Shown here piece by piece: positions 1 to 10,029 of a DNA stretch of 64,000 nt. The notes under the pieces were generated by a model that did no database searches, was not told the origin of the DNA, and saw only the letters and a program-made list of their open reading frames with translations. Numbering within the stretch: the first letter of the stretch is position 1; every line of letters begins with the position of its first letter. The position numbers were made by a program, and so were the translations under genes. Source of the DNA: Marsupella aquatica (Eukaryota > Marchantiophyta); contig OZ316893.1 in assembly GCA_973895155.1 (NCBI GenBank), positions 14,942,001 to 15,006,000 of the forward strand. Direction: 5' to 3'.

Positions 1-690
1 CACAGCATCCCACAAAAACTTGGAAAACAATATCACTTCTCAAACTTTATGCACTTCTTTGTAATTTTTTCTGCTTTGTGAAGAAGAATGCATAGTGCAG
101 ATGTGGATGGGGGATCATGAAACTTCTCCTCTACTTTTACTATAAAGAGTAAAAATTGAAAATATTTTCTACCATTTTACAAAATTTTATTGCCCTGTAT
201 TGAGGACTTCTTGAGCAATAATAGCAGCTCATAACTTGAGCTAAAACCCTCATATTTCAGGGCAATACTATTCCAAATGAACTGTTACCAGGACCTTATA
301 TTCCACAATGCCATGTAAACAAGACTTAAGTATGTATAGAGCAGCATATCCTGCAAAAAGCAAATGTACTTTTCAAAACTTGAATACAATGTCTAGAGAG
401 ACATGAATTTGTGATAGTTCACTTGAATAGAGACTGATAGATCTTGGGTTTAATTATTGTGTGACTCTTTCCTTTCTGTGAGGTTTCATAGATTTTTCCT
501 TTAAAAAAATTTATTAAAAAATTATCTTGAATACAATAATACCCATGGAGCTTTGTTTGAATAGGCTGAGCGTTTTTTTGAATGAGAGGGCTTCTACTTA
601 GCACCACCTTTTGTCTGGCGGGAGTCGTCTGGGTCGTTGAGTTTGGCCCCAATACTGACTTTCTATTGGAGTTTACTTTTCTTCTAAGGA
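1..690. other. AT-rich intergenic stretch, no gene seen
   Basis: No open frame here looks coding: the only one of note (419-652, minus) is low-complexity and partly runs into the repeat tail that follows. No RNA gene or clear repeat was recognised. Confidence 0.6.
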
Positions 691-696
691 ATAAAT

Positions 697-808
697 ATAC
701 ACATACTTTTTACAGAAAAAGGCCAAATAGAGTATGAAAGAATAAACAAGAGAGGTCCCAAGTGGACAAAACCAAACGCAAAAGAAGTGAGCAAAAGGAA
801 ACCCTAAA
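697..808 (-). mobile_element. 3'-terminal fragment (copy C) of the RLE-type non-LTR retrotransposon
   Basis: Read on the minus strand this stretch matches the 3' ends of the copies at 1995-2675 and 6020-8010: the same order of a TTAGGGTTTCCTTTTGCTCACTT-like block, TCCACTTGGGACCTC, TTGTTTATTC, a TACTCT.TTTGGCC block and a TATAAA-like AT-rich terminus. Only about 110 bp survive, so it is severely 5'-truncated. No target-site duplication was found. Its opposite orientation shows a separate insertion event. Confidence 0.7.
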
Positions 809-1839
809 GGGCTTTACTTCGCGATTGGATTTGCCTCTTTTTTAGTGCTAGGTAGTTATCCTCTTTGGACCCCTTTAGTTTTCCCTGCTATGTACTTTGT
901 TTGTTATCCTACCTTTTGATTCCTACTCCTGTTTTGTTTACTTTTCATTTTCTTCTTTAGCATTCTCTATGGCTGGCGACGTCATGCGTAAACCTCATCG
1001 ATTTGCTTGATCCCCCCAAATGGAAAAACTGAATATATCATTCAAACGTGGTAGGTTGCATGCAAAAAAGATGGCACTTTCATCCAGTCAACTTGATGTC
1101 ATCAATGGAGGCACAATTTCCTGTCCATACCTTTTTTCTATCGATTGCTCAGTACAGGCGTGTCACTACATAGTGAACCTACCTTTCTTTCCCTTTTTTA
1201 TCACCACATAGATAACCTACCTTTGATATGACAAATATTACAAGGAATGTTTGGCATGACAATGTATATCTGTCGACACTTGCTAGTAACATTTAGATAT
1301 CATCTCCCAGCATAATAACCAGGTTGGCATATGAACACCCAGTTGCCTCTGGTAGTGGGCAAGCATGGCCCGTAACAATATCTCTCAAGAATGTGGATTG
1401 TCTCCTTGTCAATACATTTCCAACAATGTGGACTTTTGCCAGTGATGTGACAATACAATGAATTAATCTAATTATAATTTATTGGCTCTTGGATCCACCC
1501 AGCACTCACTTTTGCCCCACACCCAATGTGTTGGATTCTTGTGGCCTCATAAACTATGATGTGGTCAATGAGTACATAATTAAGCTACTCTAGAATAGTG
1601 GAAAGGTTTAGAAGAAACAACAGAATCTGGAATTCATTGTCATGCTTTAGTAGCCTACTGAAATACTCATATTTTGAGCAGGTTGTCGTAAGGAAAGATA
1701 TAGAATCTTTCATGTCCACGTTGCCCCAATTTGTAGCAAAGAAAAAGTCATTAACATGTTTGTTTGGCAGAAACAAATGTTGACTAAAGAATGTGTTTCA
1801 TCGTCTTATTTGAAACGAAAGCAATGATTTGCAAGGTAC
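809..1839. other. intergenic stretch, no gene seen
   Basis: AT-rich sequence with only short, mutually overlapping frames on both strands (for example 1585-1776 minus and 1598-1783 plus). No conserved domain, RNA gene or clear repeat was recognised. Confidence 0.5.
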
Positions 1840-1975
1840 TTTGGCCTAACCCAGCCACACATGCAGAGCCACCGACTCTCTCCCACACCCAGTGAGGGGG
1901 GGGGGCGGGGGGGGGGGGGGGGGGGCAGGCTTGAACCCGGTGGTCCCGAGCCCTAATCCTCTCACCACTTGAAAT
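1840..1975 (-). repeat. possible tRNA-derived SINE fragment with poly-G tract
   Basis: On the minus strand there is a box-B-like GGTTCAAGCCT (complement of 1927-1937), preceded by a box-A-like stretch containing GTGGTGAGAGGATTAGG. A similar arrangement occurs at 63545-63670 (minus). The box-B motif is followed by a long C tract, seen on the plus strand as G10-C-G19 at 1896-1925. The assignment rests on two short motifs and resemblance to the second copy, so it is tentative. Confidence 0.3.
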
Positions 1976-1994
1976 GGAAGAAGATCACTAGTCC

Positions 1995-2675
1995 ATTCAA
2001 GACATCATTGGGACAGCGACAACAACGGCAGGGGCAGCGGCATCACGAGCAACAACAATGAAGGAGGCCAAATATGCTGCACGAGCGTCAACTGATAGCT
2101 TCCTCCTCCTCGCCCTTGAGATATTTGGGGGTCTCCATCATCAGTTCGACGGGCTTCTTCGACAAGCTGCTCGGGATGTTCATTGCCGAATGGGTCCCAC
2201 CGGACCCCAGCTATCTGTTTTGACCACGCACTTTCACCAATGCATTTAAGTCACCTTAGAGCATGCTCAAGCTCAGGCCATCTATTGTTGCTCTCTGACA
2301 GTGGGTGCTAGTGTGACTCCATAGCGGCTAGCCCGTCTAGAGCACCTTCCAATCCCACTTGTCGATTTAGTTTTGACATTTGATGTAGATCATTAGCTTT
2401 TTGTCACATTTGCTAGAAATGATGAGGACCTCGGTCCAATTGCAGTAATTTTAGTTTCTCTTTCTTGGTTTTTAGGGGTTTTCTTTTGCTCACTTCTTTT
2501 AGTTACTCTTTCTTGGTTCTTAGGGGTTTCCTTTTGCTCACTTCTTTTAGTTACTCTTTCTTGGTTCTTAGGGGTTTCTTTTTGCTCAATTCTTTTTCCA
2601 CTTGGGACCTCTCTTGTTTATTCGTTTGTACTCTGTTTGGCCCTTTTCTATAAAAAAGTATGTATATATTAAAAA
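1995..2675 (+). mobile_element. 5'-truncated copy A of the RLE-type non-LTR retrotransposon
   Basis: This is a direct repeat of the terminal ~570 bp of the element at 6020-8010. It starts in the middle of the coding region at the shared AAGACATCATTGGG. It keeps the last part of the ORF (2058-2249, with KEAKYAARA and LALEIFG, as in the other copy) and then the same 3' untranslated region ending in TATAAAAAAGTATG. ATTCAAG at 1995-2001 and 2676-2682 may be a short target-site duplication, but 7 bp is weak evidence. The 3' region contains a 48-bp tandem triplication that the other copy lacks. Confidence 0.75.
2461..2600 (+). repeat. 48-bp tandem repeat, three units, in the retrotransposon 3' UTR
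   Basis: Units begin at 2461, 2509 and 2557 with TTTCTTGGTT(C/T)TTAGGGG and run to CACTTCTTTTAGTTACTC. The equivalent part of copy B (about 7895-7940) has one unit. The amplification therefore happened in this copy or its source. Confidence 0.9.
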
Positions 2676-2682
2676 ATTCAAG

Positions 2683-3980
2683 GGGCTCTTCTTCTTTTCG
2701 GCAAGAAAGATTGCTTTATTAAAGAGACTTGGCAAAGGTACATGGATTGGATGAACTAAACCGAGCGCTACATATTCTCCACTTAGATCTGTTGTTACAT
2801 TTTTTTGTCTTGTCTTCATGCTTTACAATCAAGTAAAAGGGAATCATACAGACAAGTCCGCCCCAGCATAGAAGCATATGTAACTTTCAAGCAAAGCGCA
2901 CTGAAAAAGTCTACAATAACCGCACAATTTCACAACGAAGGCAACATTCACATAAGCGATAACCTTTCTGTTTTGGGGAGGAGATAAGCCATACTTGCAT
3001 TCAATTGCATTAAATTAAATTAATGTAATTGTTGTGTTCTTCAAGCTACCCGTACTCTGCCTGTAATCACACATAAAAATGTGCATTCATTGATTTGAAA
3101 AAAAATTACAATATTTATCATGGTCATACACCAAATATGTCATATTTTGACCAGAAAATCTCAACTGTGATATATCATAATGTAAAGTTTTACTCGGGTC
3201 TCGGTCTGAGACCAGCCTGGGTCCGTAAACTCTATTATTCTAATGATTATAACTTAAGCTTCCCAATGTTAGGGACTTATCACAATTGAGTGGACTTGAC
3301 CTGGTCCATGCTGGCAGAAACTACAAGTGGGGTGTAGTACCATTGGAGTTGGTAACCGAGTACTGTAGACTTTGAATAATTGTGGAAAGCCTAGCTCTCG
3401 AGCCAGAAAATGCCAATAATCATGCAATCCACTTTGGCCGGCCAACCAGCCTGGTTGAATAGCACTTCAATGGTGACCGCCACCCATAGCAATACACAAT
3501 CAAAGAAAATATCGGATAAAACTAACATACCAATCTAACCCCACTTGCTTATTTGGGGAATCTATTCCGAGTTGTCCATCAAGTGGGGATACGTTTTCCA
3601 TGACCCACTTGTCAATATTGAAACATTACATAGGTGAACATTCCCCTAGGTGCCCACTCCACTATTCTGCTGAATATTCTAATTGCTACTAACATGCCAT
3701 CTCAAATTTTATCTTGTCTTCTTGTTCAGAAAATGGAAGCACAATGTTCTCTTTGAATTCAATAGTAAGCCCCATTGGAGCAGCTGTAATTAATAAAAAC
3801 TTTAGCATAAACAGACTGAGGTGATGGGAGACACAAGGCTTGTGATGGCATCGGTAACTCTAGTCATCCAATATAGATTGCAAACTAGGTGAAATTAGAT
3901 TACCCCTGGTGAGACCAAGTACACTCCTCAGACTTATGCAATATGGCTCCAGTGCCGATTTCATTTGGTATGTTAAACAG
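2683..3980. other. intergenic stretch, no gene seen
   Basis: Short frames only (2805-2987, 3095-3289 plus), with no recognisable domain. 3001-3030 is TTAAATTAAATT-rich. Nothing else supported. Confidence 0.5.
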
Positions 3981-3985
3981 GACAG

Positions 3986-4333
3986 TGTTGAGCATAGACG
4001 ACATTCATAACGGCAAGCCCATGAACCATCCAACGCACAATAGTCGACACAGAGAGATACGTGGTTCACCTCCACATGAGGCTACGTCCACGGGAACACA
4101 CAAGAGCTTTACTGCACTATAGGCCGAACGGCCATACCAAGCATCAACAACACAAGCTCTCCCTATCTCTCAACTAGCTCTGTAACAATGACCCTAAGTC
4201 TCACCAGGGTCTGGCATCAGCCCTGGCTATATGCACAACAACACTACCGCTAAATAACATTAGCTAAGTCCTAACCCGAGTTAGATTAATTGTGGTTAGC
4301 TCATGAGTCACAAGACTAGAGCAATATCTAACA
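3986..4333 (-). mobile_element. solo LTR of a Ty1/copia element related to the one at 11.9-18.4 kb
   Basis: The block begins TGTTGAGC and ends TAACA on the plus strand, so it has TG...CA termini. It is flanked by a perfect 5-bp duplication GACAG (3981-3985 and 4334-4338). Read on the minus strand, its inner ~200 bp match the R-U5 part of the LTRs at 11917-12301 and 17960-18363 (AGAGATAGGGAGAGCTT, AAAGCTC, TGTGTTCCCGTGGACGTAGCC, GTCGACTATTGTGCGTTGG). The U3 part has diverged and lacks the 18-bp array. With no internal region left, LTR-LTR recombination is the likely origin. Confidence 0.9.
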
Positions 4334-4338
4334 GACAG

Positions 4339-5559
4339 GACTTGTCCAAAACTCCTAGTTAGTGGAAAATGGAAACTTCTCTTAGGTTCAATATAACCAG
4401 ATCCTTAGAAATGATCCAAGCTATAAATCCCCATTTCCTTGAAAAGCTTGCTTCAGTTGATGCACTCAAATCTGTTATATGAACTCTTAAGTATAGACAG
4501 TAATCATTATGATACTACAAGTTGTTCCATGAGAGTATGCAAAGAGAGTGGTTAGGGGTGAGTCATGCACAAGAAGTATGCAAATCTGAGGGATTTGCTT
4601 AATAGACCCCTCCCTGGAGATAGTTTGCTTGATCAACCCCCTTGAAACTTTGATCCCCTAACAGTCCCCCTCTTTATGATCTGTAATGAATGTTCCTCTA
4701 AAAGGCAAAACTGCCCTTACCATGTGTCATGCGGTTGCCTCATGTACTTGACCATGTCACTCCGCATGTCGTAAGGTCGGGGTAACACAATTTCCTGTTC
4801 TCACTTTGACATGGTTCCTTAGAATTGAAGACATTGAGGTTTGTGTATTCACATTTTTCTGTTTTAGGGCGCACCAATTCAGGATGCGCTTTAGGGTGAA
4901 GTGCGAGTGTCATTTCTTGTTGGGGGTGACACTTCTTTCATGGGTTTATGCAGGTTTTGGGCATAGGCATTGGTTACTGTTGGCGACAGGCACAAAATCA
5001 GCAGGGTTTAAATAGTCATAATGCCTTCAGGCCACACTTGCTCGTCTTGTTCACCAAGAGTCATGCTTTTCCGAAGACAACGTGGTCATTGTCTTCATGC
5101 CATAACTATACACCAAACAAAAATGCACATAATGGACCTTCCCTACTTCTCTTTTTGGGGCAGGATAAACAGCCAACATTGGTACTTTTCAGAAAACAAT
5201 GTGCGTAGTTTCTTTGTGTCATACTGCAAAGTAATTCCTTTCGGAGATATAATTAGGGTAATCTCAACATCATTGCACCATGGGCATTTTGTTCTTCTCC
5301 TATGGCTATGCTTTAAGATGACCTCGGCAATGACAATGACCTCGGCAATGACAAGCGGCACAAGAAATGTCAAGCAATGAACCAAAACACAATGAAAACA
5401 AAACAGGTTCCCGACAGGTTTTCATAACAGGAGAGCACATTGGAATTTTAAAATTGTTGACTTTTTATATAACATTCACAGCTTCAAACGAGCAATGAGG
5501 TTGGGGAAAAGCAATGAGGTTGGGGATGATACAGCGCTTGCATGCTTCAATGTGGTCAT
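4339..5559. other. intergenic stretch with short overlapping frames, no supported gene
   Basis: Frames at 4806-5015, 4948-5208 and 5021-5380 (plus) and 5143-5385 (minus) overlap each other in different phases. None has a recognisable motif, so none is called. Short duplications are visible (GACCTCGGCAATGACA near 5322-5352; GCAATGAGGTTGGGG near 5493-5526). Confidence 0.45.
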
Positions 5560-5833
5560 AAACTCTTTCCTTTGTTGTTTGGATACAATAGCCACAATAT
5601 ATTCAACCAAGCTAGGAGACCTCGATACGATGCTTGGGTACTCTAAACTCTTTCCTTTGTAGTTTGAATACATTAGCCACATTGTATTAGACCAAGTTGG
5701 GAGGCCTCACTATTGCACTTGGGTGCTCAAATTTGACCATAAGACCATCGCTAGTTTCAATAGAATAGTCAGAATGTAGTCAACAAAGCAGGGAGACCGT
5801 TACATTTTGGCCCCAATTTTGGCGGTTGGGTGC
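5560..5833. repeat. diverged ~85-bp tandem repeat, three units
   Basis: Units start near 5560, 5645 and 5730. The first two share AAACTCTTTCCTTTGT.GTTTG.ATACA.TAGCCACA and end with TTGGGT.CTC. The third is more diverged and longer but keeps the order TTTCAATAGAATAG, CAGGGAGACC and GGTTGGGTGCTC. Confidence 0.75.
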
Positions 5834-6019
5834 TCCATTGTGGCCAGGGGCTCTGGACTTTGTAATGCATGAACTACACATTCACCCTATAATGTTACTA
5901 TACTTGACTAAACACAATCAGGAGCACACTATTATCAGGCTACATAGTCAGCCTTAACTATGTGATAAACATTTTCATAAGAACATTGTGTTACTTGAGT
6001 TGGTACACTAGAGAGAATT

Positions 6020-7832
6020 ATCTCCATTGTCCGTTGTTTTTATGGACTTGAGGCCCCGTTCTTCTATAGTCATCACACCTCTATTGGATTGTATACTACT
6101 CTTTCTTCAACAGAAGGTACACGTCAGGGTGACCTTTGGGTGGGCCTCTTTTTGCCATTGCCCATTTTACAGCTTTACGGGAAGCCGCCCTGGCCCACCC
6201 CCAGTGTATCTTCCCCTCCCTTTCAGATGACACTCACATCATTGGTCCCCCTGCCGCGGTTACTTCTGCCCTCGCCACTCTTTCCACCCATCTGATGGGC
6301 CTCAGTTCACGGGTTTAGCCTATGAAAAGTCGTGCTTGGAGTCCAGCTGGGTTACCCCCTGATCTTGCGCTTCCCCTTGGGTTCTTACGTCCAGCCGACA
6401 GTCTTTGGGTCCTTGGCTCTCCAGTCGGTACCGCCTCCTTTTGCTCATCTTTCATTGCTGACGCTCTACAGGCAGCCTTAGCCCCTACTCATATGCTCCC
6501 TAAGTTAGCATCCACCCTCGTGCGTCTTATTTGGCTAGGACACATCCCCCTATCGAGGATCTTTGTCTCCACCTTTGAGAGTTTGATGTCTCCATTCGAG
6601 AGACTTTGGCCTCTTTTTTAGGGCCAGGTACATTGCTCTCATCTCAGTGGCTTGATCGACAACTCAGCCTTCCTATTTCTCAAGGCGGTGTTGGGCTTAC
6701 TTCCATTGAGCGCCTTGCACCTTTGGCATTTTTGGGCGCGTGGGCAGCCGCCTTCTCATTGTTGGCAGATCGTTTCCTTACTGAGGATCAACCTTTTTTA
6801 CTTTTGTCTCTCATGGAGGTAGAGGAGGGTTCCCTCCCATTTCAGGTTCATTTGCGCGCAGCGCGTTCATCATTACCAGATCCCGTCCGAGCTGCGTTAC
6901 CTTCATTTTAAGAGTTTTTATCCTTGGACCCCGTCCGTCTTCAGGCAGACCTTGTTGGGCGCATGCACGCTTTCACCCTCTCCAGCATCCTCACCGAGGC
7001 ACCTGACATGGAGCAAGCTCGAATTCTTTCTTCTGGAGGGAAGGGCGCATGAGGATGGCTTTAGGCCAATCGAGTCATTCCTCATCTACGGATGTCTTCT
7101 GCGGAGTTCTCGATAGCCATGCGTCTTCGTATGGGGCTGTCCCACCCACTTCTTGCTGGTTTACCTCCTTCTTGCTCTTGTGGGAAGCCTTGTGATGCCA
7201 AAGGTGTCCATCTTCTTCGGTGCAGTTTGGGTGGCGAAACCATTTTTGTTCACGATGCTGTGAGAGATGCGACTGCTCAGGTTGTCTCTAGCTCTTTGGT
7301 CAGCGTGCGGTGGGAGGTGGTGCTCGAGTTACCTGGTCCTCCATCACAGCGGTTACGGGTGGATCTTACCATGGTCCGTGAGGGTCCACGTACTTTGGCA
7401 GATGTAGTAGTGTCAAACCCATTGCGCCAAGACATCATTGGGTGAGCGGCAACAACGGCAGCGACAGCGGCAGCGGCATCACGAGCGACAACAACGAAGG
7501 AGGCCAAATATGCTGCCCGAGCTTGATTTGATACCTTCCTCCCCCTTGCTCTTGAGATATTTGGGCATCTCCAGGATCAATTTGACGGGCTATTTCGACA
7601 AGCTGCTCGGGATGTTCATGGTCGGATGGGTCCCACTGGACCCCCACTATATGTTTTGACCATGCAATTTTGCCAATGCATTTCAGTCACCTTACAGCAT
7701 GCTCAAGCTCGGGCCATCCATCATCGATCTCTGACAGTGGGTGCTAGTGTGCCTCCGCAGCGGCTAGCCCCCCTAGAGGACATTCCAGTCCCACTTGCCG
7801 ATTTAGTTTCGACACTTGATGTGGACCATTAG
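6020..7832 (+). pseudogene. reverse transcriptase / restriction-like endonuclease ORF of copy B, degenerate
   Basis: The conceptual protein starts in RT near the CFYG motif and passes EGTRQGD. It then shifts frame near 6140 into an ADDTH-box equivalent (SDDTHIIG), which stands where the catalytic YADD lies in related elements. There is a stop at 6316-6318. A second frameshift near 6600 leads into ISQGGVGLTS, and stops follow at 6909-6911, about 7048-7050, 7443-7445 and 7524-7526. Downstream come CSCGKPCDAKGVHLLRC (a Cys/His knuckle), HDAVRD, RVDLTM and ADVVVSNP, then KEAKYAARA and FLPLALEIFG. The last blocks resemble the PD-(D/E)XK endonuclease at the C-terminus of this class. Seven or so lesions make it non-functional. 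Confidence 0.75.
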
Positions 7833-8010
7833 CTGTTAGCCGGATTAGCTAGGAATGATAAGGACCTCGGTCCATTTGCGGTCTTTTTAATTCCCATTTC
7901 TTGGTTCTTAGAGGGTTCCTTTTGATCTTGGTTTTGTCCACTTGGGACCTCTTTTGTTTATTCTTTGTACTCTGTTTGGGACATTTTGTATAAAGTTTGT
8001 GTATATTACT
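6020..8010 (+). mobile_element. 5'-truncated non-LTR retrotransposon with C-terminal restriction-like endonuclease (copy B)
   Basis: The element is bounded by a perfect 13-bp target-site duplication, ACTAGAGAGAATT (6007-6019 and 8011-8023), which fixes both ends. It begins inside the reverse-transcriptase domain, so it was truncated at the 5' end on insertion. It continues through the C-terminal region and a ~180-bp 3' UTR ending in TATAAAGTTTGTGTATATT. There is no long poly-A tail. The last ~570 bp recur at 1995-2675 and its tail at 697-808 (minus), so the family has inserted at least three times here. The domain order (RT first, endonuclease last) is that of R2/CRE/Dualen-like elements and not L1; this placement is an inference from motifs. 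Confidence 0.85.
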
Positions 8011-8023
8011 ACTAGAGAGAATT

Positions 8024-9260
8024 TGAAACTTTGGGTCCACTCACAAAATATCTTCATCTTTTGGTCCATTAATAAAAAAACAATTTGGTTTGGAGATACA
8101 CTAATCATATCTCTCGTGACTAGGTGTGAAACTGGCTAATAAATAAGCCTTCAGCAAAAGTGGTCAAACTGTTTCGATAGGAATCTACTAAAGTTTCGCC
8201 ACTAAATGGCTGAATGGTGGACCTTAGCTCAACGTTGGACATGAGCTTGACGTCCAAAACTCAACAATGATATCCTTCAGTCACAACTTCCAACGTACAG
8301 TAGCTTCCTGGAGTTTGACTACCTTACGGTACAGTCGTTAGAAGAAATTACTGGGGACAAGTACTGTACCCGACTACCCGGGCTGCCAGTTTTGACACAG
8401 CCAAAAAGGCAAGTGGATGCGGTACGGATGCAACTTGCATCTTGTCGCTTTGGGACAAGACGACCATATGTACAATACCATCATTTGATTGGCAGCACGA
8501 CATCCTGACAGGAAAATGTCGGCAGAACAGGGCACGACCGGGCCGGGCTGGCAGTCCCGCGCTGGTGCTCTACGGGGGTCGACGGGCTACGGCACAAGTT
8601 GGATTCCGAGGACCGGGATCGATACCCTACCCGGAATACATGCACCTGGAGAGTTCGGCCGACGCTATCATAGTATAAGAATTGAGCTCACCGCGGCCAA
8701 TGGAGAGGCGGGAAAAGAAAATGACCCACGCGCATTCCGTCAATTTAGACCACCTTCTCTGCAAGGATAAAACTGGAAGAATGGTCAAGGGAAGAAGGGA
8801 CATTGACTCCTTTGATACTTTTAGCGTGGAAGTGTACCCTTTTCCACTCTTTAAATTACTAGACCTATCCACAAAGGGCCTGACTGTTTTTGTGCCATAT
8901 TTGGAAAAAGTGTTCGAAAAAGTACCTTTCCGCAGACTTGCTAGCCAGGTTTGGATAGGTCACTTTTTGAACAAAAGTGGCACCAAAAGAAGAAAGCACC
9001 GAGAACGAAATGACTTCGGGTGAATACTTTTTTGGCAAACAAATTGTTTGGTCCCAACACCGTACCCTTTCTTTTTCCTTGTTTGGTGTCTGTTTTCTTT
9101 GGACCTCTTTTTCCTTCCTTTCATTGTTCTTTGTTTTTTCCTGATTTATAAATTTCACGCTGAAGTTACTTTTTGTTTTAAATCATGATTCTTTTTCCAC
9201 CAAATTTTGATCTGAAAACCTTCCTCAATGTATTTTCTAAAACAAGCACTAAACATTACA
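8024..9260. other. intergenic stretch, no supported gene
   Basis: A GC-richer island (about 8500-8770) carries overlapping frames in several phases (8442-8678, 8489-8770, 8682-9023 plus; 8627-8872 minus). Overlap of this kind is expected from composition, and no domain is recognisable. 9055-9160 is T-rich and loosely like a retrotransposon 3' tail. Confidence 0.4.
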
Positions 9261-9485
9261 TACCGAATGAGTTTAGGGATAGGTCCGTTATTTTCTAACT
9301 TTTTTCCACTCCTTGTTTGGCACAGTAAACACACGGGATGAGTTCTAGGGATAGGTCCATTATTTTATAACTTTTTCTAGCTCCTTGTTAGGCGCAGTAA
9401 ACATACGGGATGAGTTTTAGGGATAGGTCTGTTATTTTATAACTTTTCCCCACTCCTTTTCGCGCACATTGTTAGGCAAAGTAAT
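9261..9485. repeat. ~72-bp tandem repeat, three units
   Basis: Units start near 9261, 9332 and 9404. Each has GGATGAGTT.TAGGGATAGG, then T(C/T)(C/T)(A/G)TTATTTT.TAAC, then CCACTCCTTGTT and GGC.(C/A)AGTAA. The third unit has a short insertion (TTCGCGCACAT). Confidence 0.85.
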
Positions 9486-9646
9486 TCTCAATTGGTTAGA
9501 GTGATCCAGCTTTCAATATCCTCTCCGTTTTCACCATTAAATGATCATCCTCAACTTAACCTCAACATCCCGACCCACCCTCAACCAGGGGATGGGGGAG
9601 AGCCCTCACAAACCATGAGGGGGCAGATCAAGTGGGGGCAAAAGCA

Positions 9647-9699
9647 CAAGTCTTAAGAGTGAACCGTCTTAAGAGTGAACGGTTCACTCTTAAGACTTG
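9647..9699. repeat. palindrome with 19-bp perfect arms
   Basis: CAAGTCTTAAGAGTGAACC (ending at 9665) is the exact reverse complement of GGTTCACTCTTAAGACTTG (9681-9699). The 15-nt spacer (9666-9680) is itself another copy of the left arm core, GTCTTAAGAGTGAAC. Two alternative hairpins are therefore possible, one with a 15-nt loop and one with a 1-nt centre. Confidence 0.95.
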
Positions 9700-10026
9700 G
9701 CAAACCTCTCTTAAGCTAATCAACACTGAGGTGTTAATGGTGATTAGCCACTACTCTACTTCCTAGCATATAGGGGAGCAAGGAAGTGCTCCTTTGAGAC
9801 ATTCATGCTTATTGTTGAACGGGAAAGCTAGGTGTTAGCCCGGGCGTTAGGTGAGAATTCCTGGAGAGCTTGTACTTGGAGGCTTGGTGTGGCTATGGTG
9901 GCCAAAGCTTAGTAAAGCTCTAGCAATCTATAGAAATAGCCTTGATGAAGGTGAACCACATATCTCATGTGTCGGTGTGTTTGCTCGTTGCTTGTCTCTT
10001 GTGTGTGTGTCACCATTTCCCTAACA
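9700..10026 (+). repeat. LTR-like relic related to the copia LTRs
   Basis: The order of motifs is that of the copia R-U5: CTTAGTAAAGCTC, GATGAAGGTGAACCACATATCTC, TGTGTCGG and a terminal CCCTAACA. The upstream half (GTTAATGGTGATTAGCC, CTAGCATATA) also matches 11395-11470. No duplication or clear 5' terminus was found, so the boundaries are approximate. Confidence 0.4.
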
Positions 10027-10029
10027 ACC

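Noticed and set aside
4806-5385. Cluster of frames on both strands
   Set aside because: None has a known motif and they overlap in different phases.
8442-9023. Overlapping frames in a GC-rich island
   Set aside because: Mutually overlapping in several phases with no motif; compositional.
9261-9485. CRISPR-like repeat spacing in the 72-bp array
   Set aside because: The units are contiguous with no unique spacers, and the genome is eukaryotic; it is a plain tandem repeat.
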